From: Virgisporangium aliadipatigenens
GTDB lineage: Bacteria > Actinomycetota > Actinomycetes > Mycobacteriales > Micromonosporaceae
Reading direction: 5' to 3'
DNA length: 64,000 nt
Assembly: GCF_016863615.1 (NCBI RefSeq)
Contig: NZ_BOPF01000020.1
Location: forward strand, 62,001 to 126,000
Shown piece after piece: positions 17,402-26,522 of this stretch. The first letter of the stretch is position 1, and every line of letters starts with the position of its first letter. The position numbers were made by a program, and so were the translations under genes. The notes beneath the pieces were generated by a model. That model was given only the letters and a program-made list of their open reading frames with translations, searched no databases and was not told the origin of the DNA.

Positions 17402-18402
17402 CGTCTCCTCTTCGCGTCGCTCGCGCGTTTGCCGCCCCACCAGCGTCGCGGCGCCGGAGGCGCCGGTGCCGGCGCGGGAAGCGGTGCGGCCGTCGCCAGT
17501 GATGCGCGCTTGCGCTCGGCAAGGCTCGCGAACACGGCCGTCCCCCGGTCGAAAGCCGCGTCGCACAACGGTTCCGCGTGCGGTGGGGTGGCGTCGGCCG
17601 GGATGCGGCGCAGCAGTTCGGCCACCTCCGGCCGGCTCTCGGGCGCGGCCGCGAAGACGCCGTCGAGCAACGCGCGCAGCGCGGCACTGTGATTGTCCAG
17701 CACCGGTCCCGTCGGGGGCGGCCGTCGGCCGGTGGTGGCGAGGTAGATGAGTGCGCCCGCCGACCACAGGTCTGCGCCGCTGTGTGCCGATCCCCGGCCG
17801 GCGAGCTGTTCGGGCGACGCGTACGGTGGTTCGCCGCCGGGTCCGCGCGACTCGCCGTGGAGGGCGGCCCCGCTGTAGTCCCAGATCTGCACCGTCGAAC
17901 CGTCGAAGCGGACGGTGCGCGGATCGATGCGCCCGTGCACTACCCCGGCGGTCTGCAGGGCGAGCACGCCGCGCAGGATGCTGCACGTGAAGCGTTGCTG
18001 CGCCTCGGGAAGCAGTTCTCCGCCGATCGTCGACAGCGGCTCACCGCGCGGCTGCGCGAACAGCACGAAGGGCAGTTCCCCGTCGGTGTCGTAGCCGACG
18101 AGTCGGTCCAGTTCGGCGGGATAGGACGTCGGGTAGCGCCGGGCCAGCCGCACCCCGATGCGCACCTCGTTCTCCAGCAGGTCGAACAGTTCGTCGGGCG
18201 AACCGGCGTCGTTGGGCCGCGGCACGACCCGCTGCGTCACCGTCACCCCGCCCGGCAGAATCAACCGGCGCGACGGCAACGGGCTGCCCGCGCCGATCTG
18301 CCAGTCCTCACCGCGCGCCGTGTGCGTGCGGCGCCGGCCGTCCGGGCACTGGTACCGCAGGGCCGTCTCGACCGCGCGCAGCGGCGAGTCAGAGCGTGGC
18401 AT
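17398..18402 (-). CDS. Protein-kinase-like pseudokinase
   Basis: A protein of 334 residues with a eukaryotic-type kinase fold but lost catalytic residues. The catalytic loop reads HGRIDP (156-161), so the HRD aspartate is replaced by Arg; the DFG motif reads DYSG (175-178); the activation-segment motif APE reads SPE (195-198) but the following DLWSAGALIY helix is intact. I find no clear VAIK lysine near residue 57-62. The C-terminal tail is Pro/Ala-rich and ends with basic residues. The protein is probably a regulatory scaffold rather than an active kinase. It overlaps the membrane-protein gene upstream by 14 bases and the GTPase downstream by four. Confidence 0.82.
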   Translation of the reverse strand: MPRSDSPLRAVETALRYQCPDGRRRTHTARGEDWQIGAGSPLPSRRLILPGGVTVTQRVVPRPNDAGSPDELFDLLENEVRIGVRLARRYPTSYPAELDRLVGYDTDGELPFVLFAQPRGEPLSTIGGELLPEAQQRFTCSILRGVLALQTAGVVHGRIDPRTVRFDGSTVQIWDYSGAALHGESRGPGGEPPYASPEQLAGRGSAHSGADLWSAGALIYLATTGRRPPPTGPVLDNHSAALRALLDGVFAAAPESRPEVAELLRRIPADATPPHAEPLCDAAFDRGTAVFASLAERKRASLATAAPLPAPAPAPPAPRRWWGGKRASDAKRRR

Positions 18403-20737
18403 CGCCCTCCCCCTTCGGCCACACCAGTTCCACGGCGCCGGCCCGCAACGGCACCAGCCGGATCGCGCCCGCGAGATAGCCCGACGCCGTCCAGACGATT
18501 CCCTCCGGCCCGGCCGGATCCTCGATGTCGGCCAGCAGCCGTTGTGCCGAACGGGGAGCGAACCGGACCGTGGCCGGACGATCCGTGCCCTGCAAAAGCA
18601 ACAGATCCTCGGCGGTGCACAGCTGAACCAGCCGGTCGGTGCCGTGCACCGTGACGGTGGCCGCGAACCGGCGCCGCGAGCCCCATGCGCCGATCATCGC
18701 CGTGTCGGCACGGGAGCCGGATCCGGCGAACCACGGACGCTCGTGGATGTTCCTGGTGGCGAGGTGCCGGTCGTAGTCGTCCAGCACCCGGGTCATGTCC
18801 TCGGCCGCGCCGGGGCGCACGCCGTCGACGCCGCCGTCCCGAACGACCTGCAGGCGCGGCACCAACACCTCACGCACCGCGTCCGTCACGTCGGCGGTCA
18901 CCACGGCGCGCAGGTCACCACCCGCGTCGGACTCCACCGGTTCGCGTTGTCGCGGCAACGCGTGGTCGTCCGATGTGGACGGTTGCGCGATGCGCCGTTC
19001 CATCGCGTCGGCAACGTCCCGCAGCGCACCGGCGAGCGTCGCGGCGGCCTCCGCCAGAAAGACGCGGACGTCGGCCAGCACCCACTCGGTGGCGGCGACC
19101 CGGCGCACCAGCCCGTCGATGCGGTCGCCGACGTCCGCGAGGTCGTCGAGCCCGAGCCGCCCGGACCACTCGCGGACGGCGCGGCTCCACCATTGGCGCA
19201 GCGTCAGCAGCAGCACCGTGAGCGCACCGAACCAGACGACGCACGCGACCGGCAACGACACCGCCACCACCGCCGCAACACCGCGACCCGCGGCGACCCC
19301 GACACCCGCGACGCCGGCGTGCGCCGCGAGGGCCCGGTGCCAGGCGCGGGGCGGTACCGACGGCACCGGGATCCGCGCGCGCACGAGGAGCACACCGCCG
19401 AGCCATGCGGACGCCGTCGCGACGCCGAGCGCGATGCCGACGATCCCGGGTCCCGTCGAGGCGAACAGGACGGAGACGGCGACGGCCGCCAGCACGAACC
19501 CGTTCGACGGCCGCAGCGGGAAGGCCGGCGGTCGCGAGAGCCGTTCGGCGAGCGTCGTGGCACCGGTCGTCGACAGCCCGCCGACGTAAGCGGCGCTTCC
19601 CGACGGAACGGCGCGCTCGGAGACCAGCCGCAGGTCCGCCGCGAGGTCCCGCAGCGGTCGCCGGCCGATCCGGTCCTCGACGGCCTGTGCGAGCCGCTTC
19701 GCCGCCGCCGCCCGGTCGACTTCCGCGGGCGGTGTCCACAGCACACCGTGCCGGGTCAGGTCGGCGCGCTGGTGCGTGCCCGGCGCGGTGCGACTGTGGA
19801 ACTGCCGGAAGAGCGCGGCGACGTTCTCCTGGCACCGCGTCACGGCCCGTCCGGCGTCGGCGAGCTGTCCCCGCACCGCCGCACCGGAGCGACCCGGGGC
19901 CACGAGCCCGAGCAGTCCGGAGGTGCGGCGTACCGTCCGGTCGGCGTTCCGGCGGAGTTCGGCCACGATGCCACCGGTCCGGGCGAGAACGCTGTCGCGC
20001 CCCACCGGCTCGTAGCCGACCGGCACCAGGTCGCCGTCTCCCTGGAGAACGTCGTGTCCGCCCTCCAGCGACAGCCCGGCCCCGGCACCACCGTCCGGCG
20101 AGGCCGGCCCGGCGACGGCGTGCAGCGCGCGACGCAGGGCGCCCCGAACGGCGTCGGCGTCGACCTCCCAGGCCACCGTCAGCAGGCCCGGGCTGCACGC
20201 GCCGGAGGGCAGCCGCCGCACCTCGGCGACGACGCGGTCGAACACGTCCGGTACGCACAGCGCCTCGATGAGCCGTTCGAACGGAGGAACCCGATCCACC
20301 TGGACGCTGCCCGGCTCACGGACGCCTCCGCCGGGACGCCACGCCACACCGTCCGGGTCACCGACCCACAGCACCGGGGTCCCCTCGCCGCCGACCATCG
20401 GCGTCGCGCTCAGCGCGCGTCCGGCGGAACGGTCGGCCGGCGCACCGACGGCCACCACGATCATCGAGCCGACCCGCCGGGAGCGGAAGATCGCCCGGTA
20501 CACCTCGTGGTTGGCGGTCAGCCGGTCGGCGCTGTCGATCGCCACGGCCCGGGGCGTGTCGTCGGGCCGGTCGGTCCCGAACCGGTCGTCCGGTCCGTTG
20601 TCGCGCACGCGCATACCGAGCTCCTCGAGCCCGTTCAGCGCCGCGGTGAACGCCGCGACCGCCTCGGCCTGCCCCCGACCCCGCAGGTCGACCACGACGA
20701 CGGAACCGTGCCGCCGGGCCGCCCCGACGACGGTCAT
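18389..20737 (-). CDS. Large protein with four central membrane helices, unknown family
   Basis: A protein of 782 residues that I do not recognise. The N-terminal half (1-400) is a mixed alpha/beta domain with hydrophobic beta strands (SVVVVDLRG, MIVVAVGAP), possibly a Rossmann-like or degenerate NTPase fold without a P-loop. About four membrane helices lie at 412-453 and 475-513. The C-terminal 260 residues are soluble and start with a helical, coiled-coil-like stretch. The ATG at 20737 overlaps the TGA of the tubulin-like gene (ATGA), so the longer frame reaching 22606 is rejected. Position between tubulin and pseudokinase suggests it links the cytoskeletal protein to the membrane. No function is claimed. 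Confidence 0.8.
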   Translation of the reverse strand: MTVVGAARRHGSVVVVDLRGRGQAEAVAAFTAALNGLEELGMRVRDNGPDDRFGTDRPDDTPRAVAIDSADRLTANHEVYRAIFRSRRVGSMIVVAVGAPADRSAGRALSATPMVGGEGTPVLWVGDPDGVAWRPGGGVREPGSVQVDRVPPFERLIEALCVPDVFDRVVAEVRRLPSGACSPGLLTVAWEVDADAVRGALRRALHAVAGPASPDGGAGAGLSLEGGHDVLQGDGDLVPVGYEPVGRDSVLARTGGIVAELRRNADRTVRRTSGLLGLVAPGRSGAAVRGQLADAGRAVTRCQENVAALFRQFHSRTAPGTHQRADLTRHGVLWTPPAEVDRAAAAKRLAQAVEDRIGRRPLRDLAADLRLVSERAVPSGSAAYVGGLSTTGATTLAERLSRPPAFPLRPSNGFVLAAVAVSVLFASTGPGIVGIALGVATASAWLGGVLLVRARIPVPSVPPRAWHRALAAHAGVAGVGVAAGRGVAAVVAVSLPVACVVWFGALTVLLLTLRQWWSRAVREWSGRLGLDDLADVGDRIDGLVRRVAATEWVLADVRVFLAEAAATLAGALRDVADAMERRIAQPSTSDDHALPRQREPVESDAGGDLRAVVTADVTDAVREVLVPRLQVVRDGGVDGVRPGAAEDMTRVLDDYDRHLATRNIHERPWFAGSGSRADTAMIGAWGSRRRFAATVTVHGTDRLVQLCTAEDLLLLQGTDRPATVRFAPRSAQRLLADIEDPAGPEGIVWTASGYLAGAIRLVPLRAGAVELVWPKGEGDATL

Positions 20738-23700
20738 TGCTGCATCACCTTCTCGAGGTCCCGCAGATTGACCGCGACCGGATTGCTGACGCCCTCGAAC
20801 GGCAGGTCCAGCGCCTCCGGCACGAGCTCCTGCCACACGTTGCGCAGCAGCCCGGCGTAGCCGCTCCCGGCCGGCAGCGTCGCACGCATCTCGTCGAGGA
20901 CCGCGACCTCCGTCTCGGCCAGGTCGCGCACGAGGACATACAGGTCGCCGGGACGGCGCGGCGCGGCCTCCAGCCCGTCCGGGAGAGTCCGCATGAGCTG
21001 TTCGCAGAACGCCCGCCGGATGTCCTGGTCGTCGGTGATCGCCCAGTCCTCGTACGCCCGCAGCAGGCTGGCCCACGACGACGCGCGGGCGAACGGCCGC
21101 AGTTGCAGGTCCATCGAGACGGCGTTGCTGGTGCCGAGCCGCACCTCGATCAGCTCGGGGCTGGAGGGCTTGCCGGACTTGACGGTCACCCGGTCGTTCC
21201 ACAACGCGCAGAGGAACCGTTGCATGATGCGCACCCGGTGTTCCTTGGTGGTCATCAGGTACCCGAAGTCGTAGCCGACCCGCTGCCGCCACTTCAGGAA
21301 GTCCTGCGGCTCCTCGGCGCGCACGGCGCCCGCCCATGTGCGCAGGACCTCCCGCAGTTCGGGCACCTCGGTGACCGCCATCGACGTGCGGAAGAAGACG
21401 ACGGTGACCGACTCCGCGTTGACCGGCCGGTACTCGACCACGGTGTCCGACGAACGCTGCAAATAGATCTGGCGGTCGAGATAGGCCTCGATGTCGCTGT
21501 CGGCGGCCAGCGCCGGATACGACACGAGGACCTTCATCCGCCCGTGCCCCTGCGGGGAGAAGCCGCCCGGCACGAACGAGGCGATCTTCTGCTGGAAGTG
21601 CGCCAGGTCCTCGTCCCCGACCGGCACGCGCGGCTTGCCCGCGGCGGCGGCCAGCAGGTCGGCCAGTGCCGGCAGCAGCGGCTGTTCCCCCGGCTCCTGC
21701 TGGCGGAACAGCTGCTTCACGATCTGCTTCAGCATGTCGCGCACCAGGTTGACGGCCTGCGCCGGCCCGCGTTCGACCCCGGTCTGGTACGCCTTCACCC
21801 ACACCTCCGGCGGGATCAGCGCGGTCAGGATCTCGCCCGGCGACGAGTTCGCCCGCAGCTTCAGGTGCTCGCCGCGGTAGCGCACGATGCGGCGCAGGGT
21901 GTTCTGGTAGAACAGCTCCAGATCGGAGCCCTGCGGCGGGAGCAGGTAGGAGACCCCGACCCGGGTCCGGAAGAGGTCGCGTACCCGCCCCGCGTCCCGG
22001 GCGGGACTGTGCTGAGCGTGCTCCACGAAGGCGTCGGTGACGGCGGTGAGATCCCGGCGCAGCCGGCGCACCTTCCGTTCCCAGCGGCTCGTGTGGTCTG
22101 CCCAGGCGAGGCTCCACGCGCGCTGCGTGCGCCACTGGTACCACATCTCCTGCAGGCGCAGCATCTGCTGAACCTCCGGATCGCCCCACTTGAGCCGGCG
22201 CAGCCCGTACAGGCTGTTGCTGACCTTCGCCAGCTGCGGTGCCGGCATCGCCACGCCGGCCGGCGGCTTCGCCTCGGCCCGGCGCTGCTCCAGCACACCC
22301 GCGAAGCCGAGCCGGTCCAACGGTTCGGCCAGTCGGGAGTCGCCGAGCATCACCCGCCGCACCCGGAAGAGGTCCGTACCGCCGCGCAGCAACTGCTCGA
22401 CCGCGCGTTCCGGGTCGAAGCCGGCCGCGAGTTCGGCTACCTGGCCCGGCAGTTGCTGCTCCAGCACGTGCACCGCGTTCTCCATCGACCGCACGCGGGT
22501 GCGCAGTGTCGTGGCGATGGCCTCGGCACCCTTGGCCGGCCCCGGCTCGCTGAACGACAACATGGTGCGCAGCCGCAGCGGTTCCAGTTCGCTGTGCGTG
22601 AAGCACCGCTCGATGAGCGTGCGGTTGAGCTCCGCGCGTCCCGGTGCCGGCACGGAGAGTTCGTCGACCGCCTCGCCGAGCAGTCGCGAGCTGACCACGT
22701 CCGCCAGTTCGTCCACCGGAACGGACATCGACGCGACGAGGCTCGTGGAGACGCCGCGGTTGCCGACGCCGGTCGACGCCGGCACCTCCCGTTCGACGCC
22801 GCGGTTGATGAAGTCGTCGGCGAACGACTGGTAGATGCGATCGTTCGCCTTGCCGGTGTCGTCGTTGCGGCCCTCCATCGAGGTGCCCACGAGAGAAATG
22901 ACCAGCGAGGCCACCGAGCGGTGCAGGTCCTCACGTTCGACGCCGGCGCTGCGGCTGAAGAGGAACGCCGTCTGCACCGTCGAGGCGCGCAGGCGGACCT
23001 CACCGGCGACCGGGTAGCGCACGGCGAGCGCCCCGGTCACGCCGGTGTCGTTGAGGCTGGTCTGCGCCGCCTGGCCGTTCTGGTCGTCGACGAGACGGAA
23101 CAGGTCCAGCAGCGCCCGGCCCGCGTTCAGCTTGGCGGCCCGGCCACCACCCATCCCGTCGTCGAACGCCGACGGCATGAGGACCAGCGGGTAGATGCGC
23201 GCCCGGTAACCGTTGCGCTGCAGGGCATCGCCGATCAGGTGCAGGTAGTCGAAGAAGATGCCGCTGCCGGTGCCGCCCGCCACGGAGAACGCCACGAACA
23301 CGTCGCACGTCTGGCGCAGCGGCCCGCCGCCGAGCACCGCCAGGTCGCCGCCGGAGTTGTTGAGCGCGCCGATGGCGTTCTCCAGCGGGCGCAGGGCCGT
23401 GTCGAGGCCGCCGCGGAACGTCTCGAACAGCGCGGCCCGGCCGACGGTCGGCAACTGGCCGGCGCCGCGTTGCAGCGGGGCGACCTTCGGCTCCCCCGCC
23501 GGTGGCGGCAGCCACTCCTCGACGTACTCGTTGATGTTGACGCGCAGGCTCTGTGCCACCTCCGGATACGTGTCGACCGGCGGCACGAGGTCGGAGGCGA
23601 GGTGCAGTGTGCGTTCGGCGGCGTGCGCGTGCTGTTCGGTCGCCACGACGCGGGTGCGCAGGCGCGCCAGTTCCGCCTCGTTGAGATCGGCGTACACGAA

Positions 23701-23892
23701 CTGCAGGCACGCCGGCAGTTGGAACGGCAGGAAGCCCTTGCCGACCATCAGGTCGACGAGTGCGGTGCCGTCCGGGCCGCACAGTTCCTCGCGCAGGCGG
23801 CGTTCGAGTTCGGCACCGACGAGGCAACCGGTGCCGCCGAGGCCCACAAACAACATCGGCTGATGAAGCGTCATCGGCCTGTAGTCCGACAT
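20734..23892 (-). CDS. Tubulin-like GTPase (Tubulin_2 type)
   Basis: A protein of 1052 residues. The N-terminus has a glycine-rich nucleotide-binding loop GLGGTG (17-22), and AGGTGSG at 205-211 matches the tubulin/FtsZ signature GGGTGSG. Length and layout fit the large bacterial tubulin-like family of conflict and multicellularity loci rather than FtsZ: the GTPase core is about 450 residues and a long helical C-terminal part follows. A conserved acidic and basic surface cannot be judged here. It follows the vWA gene by 35 bases and overlaps the membrane-protein gene by four. A filament-forming or GTP-switch role that organises the operon's products is likely but unproven. Confidence 0.87.
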   Translation of the reverse strand: MSDYRPMTLHQPMLFVGLGGTGCLVGAELERRLREELCGPDGTALVDLMVGKGFLPFQLPACLQFVYADLNEAELARLRTRVVATEQHAHAAERTLHLASDLVPPVDTYPEVAQSLRVNINEYVEEWLPPPAGEPKVAPLQRGAGQLPTVGRAALFETFRGGLDTALRPLENAIGALNNSGGDLAVLGGGPLRQTCDVFVAFSVAGGTGSGIFFDYLHLIGDALQRNGYRARIYPLVLMPSAFDDGMGGGRAAKLNAGRALLDLFRLVDDQNGQAAQTSLNDTGVTGALAVRYPVAGEVRLRASTVQTAFLFSRSAGVEREDLHRSVASLVISLVGTSMEGRNDDTGKANDRIYQSFADDFINRGVEREVPASTGVGNRGVSTSLVASMSVPVDELADVVSSRLLGEAVDELSVPAPGRAELNRTLIERCFTHSELEPLRLRTMLSFSEPGPAKGAEAIATTLRTRVRSMENAVHVLEQQLPGQVAELAAGFDPERAVEQLLRGGTDLFRVRRVMLGDSRLAEPLDRLGFAGVLEQRRAEAKPPAGVAMPAPQLAKVSNSLYGLRRLKWGDPEVQQMLRLQEMWYQWRTQRAWSLAWADHTSRWERKVRRLRRDLTAVTDAFVEHAQHSPARDAGRVRDLFRTRVGVSYLLPPQGSDLELFYQNTLRRIVRYRGEHLKLRANSSPGEILTALIPPEVWVKAYQTGVERGPAQAVNLVRDMLKQIVKQLFRQQEPGEQPLLPALADLLAAAAGKPRVPVGDEDLAHFQQKIASFVPGGFSPQGHGRMKVLVSYPALAADSDIEAYLDRQIYLQRSSDTVVEYRPVNAESVTVVFFRTSMAVTEVPELREVLRTWAGAVRAEEPQDFLKWRQRVGYDFGYLMTTKEHRVRIMQRFLCALWNDRVTVKSGKPSSPELIEVRLGTSNAVSMDLQLRPFARASSWASLLRAYEDWAITDDQDIRRAFCEQLMRTLPDGLEAAPRRPGDLYVLVRDLAETEVAVLDEMRATLPAGSGYAGLLRNVWQELVPEALDLPFEGVSNPVAVNLRDLEKVMQQ

Positions 23893-23927
23893 GCGCCGTC
23901 CCTTTCGTGGTCGTGTCGCTCGGGCGC

Positions 23928-26222
23928 TCAGATCTGGTTGTAGGAGGAGTCGCTGTTCTCGGTGCGCTGGGGCGGCACGCCGATCCCCGGCATGTCGAAA
24001 TCCGACACCCCGGGCCCCGGCACCGCGGCGCGCCCGTCCCGGTACGACAGGCCCAGGCGTTCGTCGAGCATCTCGGGAGCGCCCTCGCGCAGGGTCAGCC
24101 GGACACCGTCGGGCGTGCGCACCTTCACCGTGCCGCCGCGGTCCCGGGTCATCACGTAGGCCGGTTCGGCGCCGACCGGATGGTCGATGCGGGCGTCGCG
24201 TTCCCGGGGATCACGGATGATGAAGCGGAATTCCCGCGCCGCGTGCCGCGGTGCGGAGAACGGCCGCTGCGCACCGTCGCAGTGCAGCACGGCCACCAGG
24301 TCCCGGACCTCCACCGCACGCCGGCGCCGCACGGCCCACACCACCGCGGAGACCACGCCCAGCACCACCACAACCGCGGCCGCCACGAGCAGCTGCCACC
24401 ACGGGCTCCGCTGCCACCACGGCGGCGGGAGCTCCACGACGAGGGTGTACTGCTGCACGTCGTAGCGCACGGCGGGATCCGCGTCGTCGACCACCTCCAC
24501 CCGCACCGTGGTGGAGCCGGGTCGGTTCTCCGCGCCGACCGCCACCACGACGGGCACCTTCACCTGTCCCGACGGCGGAACGACGGCCGTGGCCGGCGAG
24601 GCGAGCGTGACGACGACGTCGGGGTTGGCGGCGGTCAGCACGACCCGGACGCTGTGCTCCCGCCCGGAGGTGTTCTCCACGGTCACGGCGCCCTCCACCC
24701 GCTCACCCGGCGCGAGGCGCGCGGGCGGGCGCAGGTTCAGCTGCGCGACCAGGTCCTGGCCCGGGGCGCGGACCCGGGTGCGGAACGGCACGGTCGAGTC
24801 GGCGATGCCGTCGCCGCTGACCGCGCCGGAGAACTCCAGCGCGCCCGTGGCGGTCGTGGGCACCGAAAGCGTTCCCGTGTACTGGCCGTCGCCGGCCCGG
24901 GCGTCCGGCGCCTTCCCGTCGTCGGCCATCGCGAACTCCACCGGGCTGAAGCCGTCCCCGGACAGCTTCGCCCGCACCCGCAGGAACTTCAGCGCGCCCG
25001 GCTCGGTCACGGCACCGGCCCGGGTGGCGACGGTGAGGGCCACGGTCACCGACTCGCCGGGCGGTGGGCTCGGCGGCGAGACCGTGACCGACGAGCGGAC
25101 GTTCGCCTGCCAGATCACCACGGCGCTCACCTGTTGGCGGGGCACGTCCGGGCCGGACGTGAGACGGACCCGCCATCTGCCCGGCTTCGGGTCGCGGACC
25201 CGCAGCACCTCGACGGCGCTGTTCTCGCCGCTCACCGAGTACGTGGCGCCGTCGCGGGTGCCCGACTTCGGCGCCGCGGTGTCCGAGTCGGGCGGGAAGT
25301 AGCTGACGGAGATCCGCGGGTCGTTCTTCAACACCGCGATGGAACCGTCGGTGCTGATCGGCGGCACGTCCACGGTCAGTTCGACGGAGGTCCCGCTGTT
25401 GAGCCAGCCGCTGCTGAGCGCGCCGACGTTGCCGCAACGGGCCGCCCCGAACGCCCGGAACAACTGCTCGGCCACATCCCGGTCACTGTTGACCAGCCGG
25501 GCCGACGGCGCCGGGGCGTCCGGCGCACAGGTGCGTTTCGAACCGCGCGCGGCGAAGTCGTCGAGTTGTGCCTTGTCGATCCGCGACGGGTCGCCGAATC
25601 CGAGTGGCCACACCTGCACGCCACGGTCGGCGGCGATCTGCAGGCTCGCGTTCATCGCCTGGCGCGCGGCGGCGTTGCGCTCGACCGGCGTAGCGTCCGG
25701 ACCGCCCCACGACGGGCTGCGTCCGACGTCGAGCGCACCGTCGGTCAGCAAAAAGATCATCTTTTGTTGTCCGGCGTCGGCCGTGCCGATGATGGACAGT
25801 GCGTCGTTGAGCGCATTGGCGAAGTCGGTGTCGTTTCCCTCGGAGTCCTCACGACGGCGCAGCTTCTGCACGCATTGCGCGAGCGAGTTCCGGTGCAGGT
25901 CACTGTCCACCTTGGTCAGTGGGCACACGTTGTCGACGGGACTCTGCCCGGGCGCGTTGGAACTGGCGAATCCGACGACCGCGAGTTCGGACTCCGGCGC
26001 GAACTCGCTCTGCGCGATCAGTGCCGCGGCGCTCTTCTCGGCGCTGAGCTGTTCCGGCGTAAGGGATCCGGACTCGTCGACCAGAATCACCGCGCGCACC
26101 GGCATCGGATCCGCGCCCGCGGGTGGCGCCGCCCGGACGGGAACTCCCGGCACCACGAGAAGCGTCACAAACATGCAGGTGCACATCAGGAAACGATGCA
26201 TACGCGAAAGAATTTCGTTCAC
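23928..26222 (-). CDS. Exported vWA protein with C-terminal membrane helix
   Basis: A protein of 764 residues. A Sec signal peptide (MHRFLMCTCMFVTLL... to about residue 34) precedes a vWA domain with MIDAS motif DESGS and a later FLLTDGALD. Several beta-sandwich domains fill 280-590, then one membrane helix (LLVAAAVVVVLGVVSAVVW, about 605) and a cytoplasmic domain of about 140 residues. I start it at GTG 26222, which has GAGG eight bases upstream; the in-frame ATG at 26201 within the signal peptide is an alternative. It is the first gene of the tubulin operon. It may sense an envelope or extracellular cue and pass it to the GTPase and pseudokinase inside. Confidence 0.86.
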   Translation of the reverse strand: MNEILSRMHRFLMCTCMFVTLLVVPGVPVRAAPPAGADPMPVRAVILVDESGSLTPEQLSAEKSAAALIAQSEFAPESELAVVGFASSNAPGQSPVDNVCPLTKVDSDLHRNSLAQCVQKLRRREDSEGNDTDFANALNDALSIIGTADAGQQKMIFLLTDGALDVGRSPSWGGPDATPVERNAAARQAMNASLQIAADRGVQVWPLGFGDPSRIDKAQLDDFAARGSKRTCAPDAPAPSARLVNSDRDVAEQLFRAFGAARCGNVGALSSGWLNSGTSVELTVDVPPISTDGSIAVLKNDPRISVSYFPPDSDTAAPKSGTRDGATYSVSGENSAVEVLRVRDPKPGRWRVRLTSGPDVPRQQVSAVVIWQANVRSSVTVSPPSPPPGESVTVALTVATRAGAVTEPGALKFLRVRAKLSGDGFSPVEFAMADDGKAPDARAGDGQYTGTLSVPTTATGALEFSGAVSGDGIADSTVPFRTRVRAPGQDLVAQLNLRPPARLAPGERVEGAVTVENTSGREHSVRVVLTAANPDVVVTLASPATAVVPPSGQVKVPVVVAVGAENRPGSTTVRVEVVDDADPAVRYDVQQYTLVVELPPPWWQRSPWWQLLVAAAVVVVLGVVSAVVWAVRRRRAVEVRDLVAVLHCDGAQRPFSAPRHAAREFRFIIRDPRERDARIDHPVGAEPAYVMTRDRGGTVKVRTPDGVRLTLREGAPEMLDERLGLSYRDGRAAVPGPGVSDFDMPGIGVPPQRTENSDSSYNQI

Positions 26223-26522
26223 TTTCCTGCCCTCGTCGGGGAGCGGAAACGCTGTCCGATGACTGCTGCTGACAAGCCTCCCGAGAATCACCGCCGGCGC
26301 AACAGCCCCGGAACCGACAACCTCCGACACCTATTCGGCCACAGTGGATGGTCGTTCGGCGACCGCGGTCACCCGGTGGAGACGAACCGACGGGGCATGA
26401 CATCGGCCGTCGGACGCGTGCGGTCACCCGTTCAGGTCACGCATTGGCGCCGATTGCACCGGCCCGCCGCGACACGTCGCCGGTACTGTGTCGCATGTGT
26501 CCCAGCCGCATCGGTGCCATCG
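26223..26522. promoter_or_regulatory. Divergent promoter region between tubulin operon and CHAT-NTPase gene
   Basis: No gene is supported in these 300 bases. They separate the leftward vWA-tubulin operon from the rightward CHAT-NTPase gene. CCTATTCGGCC at 26330-26340 is identical to 10318-10328 upstream of the other vWA gene, and may be a shared regulatory element. No convincing -35/-10 pair was assigned. Confidence 0.35.

Noticed and set aside
20738-22606. N-terminal extension of the four-helix membrane protein frame up to 22606
   Set aside because: The extension overlaps the tubulin gene in another frame and is low-complexity; the ATG at 20737 overlaps the tubulin stop.
20737-23943. 1068-codon plus-strand frame opposite the tubulin-like gene
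   Set aside because: It mirrors the tubulin gene almost exactly, has biased composition and no domain pattern.
23760-26522. Plus-strand frame running in phase into the CHAT-NTPase gene
   Set aside because: It is antisense to the vWA gene and shows shadow composition; the CHAT domain starts only after 26523.
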